From: Bradyrhizobium sp. JYMT SZCCT0180
GTDB taxonomy: Bacteria; Pseudomonadota; Alphaproteobacteria; Rhizobiales; Xanthobacteraceae
Reading direction: 5' to 3'
Length of the DNA stretch: 64,000 nucleotides
Assembly (NCBI RefSeq): GCF_018130165.1
Contig: NZ_JAFCLZ010000007.1
Location: forward strand, 1-64,000
The translations under genes and the position numbers were made by a program. Under the pieces are notes generated by a model. It was not told the DNA's origin. It did not search any database and saw only the letters and a list, made by a program, of their open reading frames with translations. This document shows, in pieces, positions 58,426 to 64,000 of the stretch. Each line of letters starts with the position of its first letter. Position 1 is the first letter of the stretch.

Positions 58426-59637
58426 TCAGTTTCCTCCGCCGGTATGTGAATGGGGTGTCTTGTCCGGATCGAAGGCGGTCGTGACCGCGCTTTCCGCCAC
58501 GCGCCTGACGCGTTGCAGGATCTCGCTTGCCGACTCGTCCAGCTTGTCCGGGGTCAGGCCTTCCGCGCCGGCCTGCCGCGCCACGTTTTCAAAAATTTCG
58601 CCCGCTACGCCCTTGGCAGCGTCGAAGCCTTTGGAAGCCGCCTCGCTCGCCCGCCTTCTGGCGGCCGCGGCTGCGTCTCCGACGAGATCTTCCTCCAACT
58701 CACTCTTGGGAAGCGCACTCGCAATCAGACCTCCGACCAACAGGCCGACGCCGGCGACCAGAAGTGGATTCTGCTGGATCGTATCCAACATGGTCTTTCC
58801 GGCGCGATTGGAATAATCCGCTGCCCTGTCCCGAACATCCCTGGCCGCTTCCAGCCCCGCATTCGCCGCCGACGAGGCGGCGCTTCGCGTGGCGGCGGCT
58901 GCACCAGCGGCGATATCACGCGACGAATCCATCGCGGAACCAGCCACTTCAGACGCACTGTCTTTCATATCGGAGACACTCGTATTGATCGCGTCGCCCG
59001 CCGAGGCGGCCGAGTCCCTTAGCCGGTCTGCCAGACTGGGCTCTGGCGTCGAGGACGTTGCGGTGCGGCGAACCTGGTCCGCGCCCGCCGACAGCACGTC
59101 GCTAACGCGTCCGGCGGCATCCGAAACCGCACCCGTTGCCGAGCTGACAGCCTCTCCAACCTGTGCCGACATATCCTGGCCACGCCGGCCGAGTTCGTCC
59201 GAGAGATCGGAGGCCATGTCGGAGGCTTTTTGGGTGATCGATTGGCCGCTCTTTGTGCCGGCGAAAAAGATTCCCGCGCCGACCATCAGCACGGGCAAGG
59301 GAATAGCCCTTGCGAACCTGAAAAGCGGATAGGCGAGGCTTGCGCCCACGGCCACCGCCTGCATCGGGTTGCGGCGCGCGGCCGCCGTTATGTCCTCCAA
59401 CATGCTTTCGCCTTTGGAGCGGACGTAGCTCGTGACCTCCGCCTTTATGTTTTCGGGACTGATGCGCTGGCGAATTTCGCTCGCGGTGTCGGTTACGCTC
59501 GCTTTGAGCTGATCTACCGTTTGGGTCAGACCTTCGCGCGTCTGTTCGGTCTCGCGCTGTAGCTCTCGGAGCGATCGATTGGCCGTCTGTTGCATGACCT
59601 TGATTCCTTGCTGTGCCAAACCTGAACTCTCGGACAT
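58426..59637 (-). CDS. DUF3618-type envelope protein with LEA-like repeats (403 aa)
   Basis: The N-terminal part RELQRETEQTREGLTQTVDQ LKASV is the DUF3618 signature. It has membrane helices around residues 105 and 125 (LPVLMVGAGIFFAGTKSG) and near 310 (NPLLVAGVGLLVGGLIASAL P), with long Ala/Ser/Asp-rich amphipathic stretches between and after. Likely anchored in the inner membrane. One base lies between it and the next gene. Confidence 0.82.
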   Translation of the reverse strand: MSESSGLAQQGIKVMQQTANRSLRELQRETEQTREGLTQTVDQLKASVTDTASEIRQRISPENIKAEVTSYVRSKGESMLEDITAAARRNPMQAVAVGASLAYPLFRFARAIPLPVLMVGAGIFFAGTKSGQSITQKASDMASDLSDELGRRGQDMSAQVGEAVSSATGAVSDAAGRVSDVLSAGADQVRRTATSSTPEPSLADRLRDSAASAGDAINTSVSDMKDSASEVAGSAMDSSRDIAAGAAAATRSAASSAANAGLEAARDVRDRAADYSNRAGKTMLDTIQQNPLLVAGVGLLVGGLIASALPKSELEEDLVGDAAAAARRRASEAASKGFDAAKGVAGEIFENVARQAGAEGLTPDKLDESASEILQRVRRVAESAVTTAFDPDKTPHSHTGGGN

Positions 59638-59640
59638 TGC

Positions 59641-61443
59641 CTATTGTTCCCGACGCGTTTTGACGCTGGCACTCTTGGCTACGGCGGCGATCACGGTCGC
59701 GAGCGACTGCGGCGCTACATCATCACTCCGCTGCTCCTTGTCCGCTTCGAAATTTCCCAACCGGCAAACGATGATCCTGGCCGAAGCTGCCCGTCGGGAG
59801 AACTTGCGAACCGTGAACGACGACCTCGCCTGGGATACCTCCTCCAGAAAACAGACGCAGATCGTCTCTGCGTTGCCGGCGTCAATCTCGGTATCGGCAC
59901 CGGAAACACGGGCGTTGAATCCTTCACGTTTCAACGCATCTGCGACAATCAGCGCGGCGCAATCGTCGAGCCGACCCAGCCCGGGTATGCAGAAAACCGG
60001 CTTGCCCAGCTTGCGAGCGTCGATGTTGACAATCTTCCCCTTTCTGGCGGGCGCTTCGGCACTCGCGCTCCCCTCAGCGGTCTCGTGCGAGGCGATATCC
60101 TCGATGATTTCGGAAACCGTCTCGTGGATATTCTCGAGCCTGACGTCGTCAAGCCGGCCCTGGGCGGCATCGGCCTCAGCCAATCTCAGGGCGCCCAGCA
60201 GGATTTCTTCGTAATAGGCCAAAGCGATCCCCTTCTTCAGGAACGACCGCGCCTGTTCGATCGCGTCAATCGGATCGCCCGTCAGCATGCGCTGGTATGC
60301 GGTCTGCTGCGGCGTCAACGCCGGCTGGTCTCCCAGCATGACGTCGATGAACTGGAGACGGTCGACGTGCCTGGCAAAGACGACCAGACACAGCGTGAGC
60401 GGCGTGGAGAGCAAAAGCCCCAAGGGTCCCCAGAGCCAGGTCCAGAACGACGCGGCCACGACCACGGCGACCGGGGACAGACCAGCACTTCGCCCACAGA
60501 CCAGCGGCTCTACAACATGGCCGGTCAGCGGTTCCACCACTGCGAACAAGGCGATCGTCCACAAGGTCATGGTCCAGTCGCTCCCGACCGCGGCGGCCAA
60601 GGCAATTGGCAAGCCGGCAGCGAGGATCGCGCCGATGTAGGGCACGAAGCGAAGGATCATTGCCAGCAGTCCCCAGAGCGGCGAACTCGGGACGCCGATG
60701 ACGGCCAGGCCCAGTCCGATCACGACGCCGAAAGTCGCATTCAGAATGAGTTGCGTCAGGAACAGCCTGCCTAACCGTTGCCCTGCGTCATCGAGCGCCG
60801 CCGTGGTGCGCTCCAAATCCTCGCTGCCGAGCAACCGAATGAACCGGTCGCGCAGATCCTCCCGCTGAAAAAGGAAGAAGATGAGGAAGATCACCACGAT
60901 TCCGGTGGTGGTGAAGGGAGCTGCGAGTGGTCGCAACATTGCGATCAGTGCCTCAGACGCACCCGGGTCTGGCTGATGAACTTCGACAGGGATAGGCGTT
61001 TTTGCCGGGCCGTCCGACAACGATGGCTTCGCGGTTTCAGCATCACCACTTCCGGGCGACTTCAGCTCCCTGTCCAGGTTCTTCAACAGGCTGGAGGCGT
61101 TCTTGAGCACGCCAACGCTGCCAATCCTGTCCCGCAGGTTATGGATTTTTTCGCCCAGCGTGGACTGATAGCGCGGCAGGTCGCTCGCGAGTTGGTTGAC
61201 CTCGATCATCACCATCGCCGCAAGACTGAGGGCGATGGCCAGCGCCAGGCTGACCGCACTGAGCACCGCTATCGACCGCGGCACTTTCATGCGCTGGAAT
61301 GCCCTCACAAGGGGCGACAAGACAAAACTCAAGAGGATGGCGACTGCGATCGGGACGAGGATTTCACGCGTGAAATAGAGGGCGGCGACGACAAGTGCGC
61401 CGATCAAGAAGTTTGAAAATGCCAAGCCAGCTGGGACCAACAC
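59641..61443 (-). CDS. AI-2E-family transporter with long C-terminal extension
   Basis: 600 aa. Residues 1-370 form the eight-helix AI-2E (PerM/TqsA) membrane domain: LVPIAVAILLSFVLSPLV, FLIFFLFQREDLRDRFIRL, LIPYIGAILAAGLPIALA-like segments (here LRFVPYIGAILAAGLP) and WGPLGLLLSTPLTLCLVVFA. The remaining 230 residues are a soluble domain, unusual for the family (typical length 340-400), containing LAYYEEILLGALRLAEADAA and an MutS/Rossmann-like GLGRLDDCAALIVADALKRE region. TTG start after GAGGTG. First gene of the operon 61443-56748. Confidence 0.88.
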   Translation of the reverse strand: MLVPAGLAFSNFLIGALVVAALYFTREILVPIAVAILLSFVLSPLVRAFQRMKVPRSIAVLSAVSLALAIALSLAAMVMIEVNQLASDLPRYQSTLGEKIHNLRDRIGSVGVLKNASSLLKNLDRELKSPGSGDAETAKPSLSDGPAKTPIPVEVHQPDPGASEALIAMLRPLAAPFTTTGIVVIFLIFFLFQREDLRDRFIRLLGSEDLERTTAALDDAGQRLGRLFLTQLILNATFGVVIGLGLAVIGVPSSPLWGLLAMILRFVPYIGAILAAGLPIALAAAVGSDWTMTLWTIALFAVVEPLTGHVVEPLVCGRSAGLSPVAVVVAASFWTWLWGPLGLLLSTPLTLCLVVFARHVDRLQFIDVMLGDQPALTPQQTAYQRMLTGDPIDAIEQARSFLKKGIALAYYEEILLGALRLAEADAAQGRLDDVRLENIHETVSEIIEDIASHETAEGSASAEAPARKGKIVNIDARKLGKPVFCIPGLGRLDDCAALIVADALKREGFNARVSGADTEIDAGNAETICVCFLEEVSQARSSFTVRKFSRRAASARIIVCRLGNFEADKEQRSDDVAPQSLATVIAAVAKSASVKTRREQ

Positions 61444-61806
61444 CTCTATCTACCGATGCGCGAATCAACCCGGCACGGAGTGCGCCGCGTAGCCACTTAA
61501 TGGAAATCCTATTGGAAGGTTCCAATAGCCAACAACATGAGACGTTGTCTCGATGCGTCTCCACAGATGTTGGGTGCCTGCAATAGTCACCGGGACGAAG
61601 TGGTAATCGTCGGTGCCCTCGTTGCTCCTCCGCTGACCCTCAACGGAACCAAATCTGAACATTGCACTTTCATCGATGCATCATGAAACTGGAGGAAGGA
61701 CTCAGCATTTGGCATCTGCTCCTGTGATACTCGCCCTTGGCACCGGCGTGGCGGACGCTCTGCGATGACCAGCCCTTTGCCACTTGCCGTCACGGGCAAC
61801 GGTCGT

Positions 61807-64000
61807 TTACCGAACTCGGGCGAGATATTTAGCTGTCCGACTTTGAGGCGTGGACGCAACCCGTTCTGGCGGCCCTGATGCAACGATCCGGCCGCCCTCG
61901 TCGCCCGCTCCCGGCCCAATGTCGATGATCCAGTCGCTGGCTGCCGCAACTCCCATATCATGCTCGACAACGACTACGGTGTTCCCAGACTCGACGAGGC
62001 CGTCGAGCTGCTTCAGCAGTTTCGCTACGTCCGACGGGTGCAAGCCCGTGGTGGGTTCGTCAAGCACGTAGAGTACCTCGCCACGTTGCAAGCGCTGCAG
62101 TTCGGTGGCGAGTTTAATGCGCTGTGCCTCGCCACCTGATAGTTCCGTGGCTGATTGGCCGATCCGAATGTATCCCAGCCCGACCTCTTGAATAACGCGC
62201 AAGGATCGACGGAGAGATGCGTCGTCGGCGAAAAACTCAAACGCTGAATTCACAGTCATGGCAAGCACGTCAGCAATCGACTTGTCGCGAATCTTGATCT
62301 CCAGCGTCTTGGCGTTGTAGCGGGCTCCCTTGCAGGTCGGGCAAGGTGCGTACACGCTCGGGAGAAATAGCAGTTCAACGCAAACGAATCCCTCCCCTTG
62401 GCAGGTCTCGCAGCGTCCCTTCGCAACATTGAACGAGAAACGACCAGCATCATAGCGCCTTGCGCGAGCCTGCTTCGTGGCTGCGAACAGCTTGCGGACA
62501 TGATCGAAGAGACCGGTATAGGTCGCAAGGTTCGAGCGCGGCGTTCGGCCAATCGGCTTCTGATCGACCACCACCAGCCGCTTTATGCTGTCGAGACCTT
62601 CGGTAATGTCGCCACCTCGCGTTTCTACGCGCGCATCAAGTGCGTCATCATCTTCGCTGGGCCCCTTACGTTGCCCCAGTTTGTCGCCAACGGCCTCCAC
62701 CAGAAACTGACTGATCAGGCTCGACTTCCCGGACCCCGAAATTCCGGTGACGCTGGTAAATACTGCCAGCGGAATGTCGACATCGAGACGGTCGAGGTTG
62801 TTGCGGGTAACTCCCCGAAGCTTGAGCCATTTGTGAGGACGCCGGAGCGACCTGGCGGCCGCTTGAGCTTCCGCAAACAAATAGTGCCGCGTCTGAGAGT
62901 TTCGCACTTCGGCGAGACCAGGTAATGGACCGCTGTACAGTATCTGACCGCCCTGCTCTCCGGCTCGCGGCCCGACGTCGACAATCCAGTCCGCGTGTCG
63001 GACGATGTCGAGTTCGTGCTCGACGACGAAAAGCGAATTTCCGGCAGCTTTCAAACGCTCCAGCGCGCGGAGCAATGCCTCGGTGTCGGCCGGATGAAGT
63101 CCAGCCGACGGTTCGTCCAACACGTACACCACCCCAAACAGGTTGGATCGAACCTGTGTCGCTAGACGAAGTCGCTGTAGTTCGCCCGGAGACAGCGTCG
63201 GCGTGCTGCGCTCTGGGGTCAAATAGCCGAGCCCGAGATCGAGCAGCACGTCCAAACGCCCGAGCAAGTCCTCCGTAATACGCTGGACGACGAGAGCCTT
63301 CTCAGGATGAGCGTGGGAAACACTTCTTCTGCTGTTCAGATAGGGTTTGAGAAGTTCGCCAAGTCGCTTCAGCGTCAGCCGTGAGATTTCGGCGATATCC
63401 AATCCGGCAAAGCTAACCGATAGCGCCTCCGGCCGTAACCGCTTGCCGTTGCAGACCGGGCAGTCGGTACTGGACAGAAACTGCGTCACACGACGTTTCA
63501 TCATCGCACTTTGCGTCGTGGCGAAGGTCTGCAGCACATACTTGCGGGCCCCGGTGAAGGTCCCCTGATAACTGGGCTCCTCCTTGCGCTTGAGCGCTCG
63601 CTTTGTCTCAGCTGGAGTATATCCGGCGTAGACCGGCACTGTCGGTTGTTCGTCGGTAAAGAGGATCCAATTGCGATCCTTCTTCGGAAGCTCTCGCCAT
63701 GGCCTATCGACGTCGTAGCCGAGGGTGACCAGAATGTCCCGCAGGTTCTGCCCTTGCCAGGCAGTCGGCCATGCTGCGACGGCCCGTTCCCGGATGGTCA
63801 GCCTGTCATCAGGCACCAGCGAGCGCTCACTGACCTCGTGGACGCGGCCGATGCCATGGCAATTCGGACAGGCCCCCTCAAGCGTATTCGGCGAGAACGC
63901 CTCCGCATACAGCAGCGACTGATTGGGCGGGTAGTCACCAGCGCGCGAATACAGCATTCGCAGCAAGTTCGACAATGTCGTGACACTTCCCACCGACGAC
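61807..64000 (-). CDS. UvrA-like excinuclease ATPase, cut by window edge
   Basis: At least 728 codons; the N-terminal Walker A region lies beyond the edge. Seen here: a zinc knuckle pair (CPNCHG and CPVCNG), the first signature as LSPGELQRLRLATQ (UvrA1 has LSGGE), YVLDEPSAGLHPAD, second Walker A GISGSGKSSLISQFL, the second zinc module (CETCQGEG ... CPTCKG), signature LSGGEAQRIKLATELQ and DEPTTGLHPSD. The shortened form and the SPGE variant point to a UvrA2/drug-resistance-type paralog rather than the housekeeping UvrA. No uvrB or exporter gene is in view. Confidence 0.88.
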   Translation of the reverse strand, partial: SSVGSVTTLSNLLRMLYSRAGDYPPNQSLLYAEAFSPNTLEGACPNCHGIGRVHEVSERSLVPDDRLTIRERAVAAWPTAWQGQNLRDILVTLGYDVDRPWRELPKKDRNWILFTDEQPTVPVYAGYTPAETKRALKRKEEPSYQGTFTGARKYVLQTFATTQSAMMKRRVTQFLSSTDCPVCNGKRLRPEALSVSFAGLDIAEISRLTLKRLGELLKPYLNSRRSVSHAHPEKALVVQRITEDLLGRLDVLLDLGLGYLTPERSTPTLSPGELQRLRLATQVRSNLFGVVYVLDEPSAGLHPADTEALLRALERLKAAGNSLFVVEHELDIVRHADWIVDVGPRAGEQGGQILYSGPLPGLAEVRNSQTRHYLFAEAQAAARSLRRPHKWLKLRGVTRNNLDRLDVDIPLAVFTSVTGISGSGKSSLISQFLVEAVGDKLGQRKGPSEDDDALDARVETRGGDITEGLDSIKRLVVVDQKPIGRTPRSNLATYTGLFDHVRKLFAATKQARARRYDAGRFSFNVAKGRCETCQGEGFVCVELLFLPSVYAPCPTCKGARYNAKTLEIKIRDKSIADVLAMTVNSAFEFFADDASLRRSLRVIQEVGLGYIRIGQSATELSGGEAQRIKLATELQRLQRGEVLYVLDEPTTGLHPSDVAKLLKQLDGLVESGNTVVVVEHDMGVAAASDWIIDIGPGAGDEGGRIVASGPPERVASTPQSRTAKYLARVR

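Noticed and set aside
59644..60774. Long plus-strand open frame (376 codons) opposite the AI-2E gene
   Set aside because: It is a GC-driven shadow: composition is Arg/Gln/Gly-rich without any family, while the minus strand holds a complete membrane protein.

Overview
The window looks like chromosomal DNA of an alphaproteobacterium close to Bradyrhizobium (Nitrobacteraceae). It is GC-rich, carries HWE-type sensor kinases, an Omp25-like beta-barrel, a phasin and a PHB depolymerase, and holds palindromic repeats and many tiny protein families that I associate with Bradyrhizobium. That placement is inference from family recognition; no database was searched.

Layout. 0.4-5 kb: alpha/beta hydrolase, response regulator, two HWE kinases. 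5-12 kb: small zinc-ribbon genes, a Crp/Fnr regulator with a palindromic operator, a C45-type hydrolase between two copies of a 225-bp repeat, patatin, CBS and rhomboid genes, and a GIY-YIG gene between inverted palindromic repeats. About 13.1 kb: the 3' part of a tRNA-Lys gene, a likely edge of integrated DNA. 13.1-34.8 kb: an accessory region of about 40 very small genes, many under 60 codons, mixed with broken copies of the same families. It also holds a stand-alone ATP-dependent DNA ligase, a bacteriocin-like precursor, a second copy of the HWE kinase beside a decayed response regulator, and an Omp25-like porin. 34.8-37.5 kb: ferritin-like DUF892 protein and a manganese catalase-DUF892 fusion. 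38-49 kb: more small genes and remnants, phasin, PHB depolymerase with a ribbon-helix-helix regulator, DUF421. 49-54.7 kb: coiled-coil protein, HAD hydrolase, Ku and two zinc-ribbon proteins. 56.7-61.4 kb: a five-gene membrane/envelope operon. Right edge: a UvrA-like ATPase cut by the window end.

How the parts may work together. HWE kinases commonly feed the alphaproteobacterial general stress response (PhyR-NepR-EcfG). Promoters matching the EcfG pattern (GGAAC, 16 nt, CGTT) stand before the DUF892/Mn-catalase pair and a 37-aa membrane peptide; looser versions precede the hydrolase and two other genes. Catalase, ferritin-like, Ku and ligase functions fit protection in non-growing cells. The most unusual signal is a set of five or more minus-strand units at 27.9, 29.5, 31.6, 40.4 and 48.7 kb. 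In each, an EcfG-like promoter, usually with a near-identical core, is followed after only 60-95 nt by a strong terminator. They look like a dispersed family of stress-induced small RNAs. Single-base frameshifts and nonsense codons are frequent in the accessory genes but absent from the long housekeeping-type genes, so relaxed selection explains them better than sequence error.
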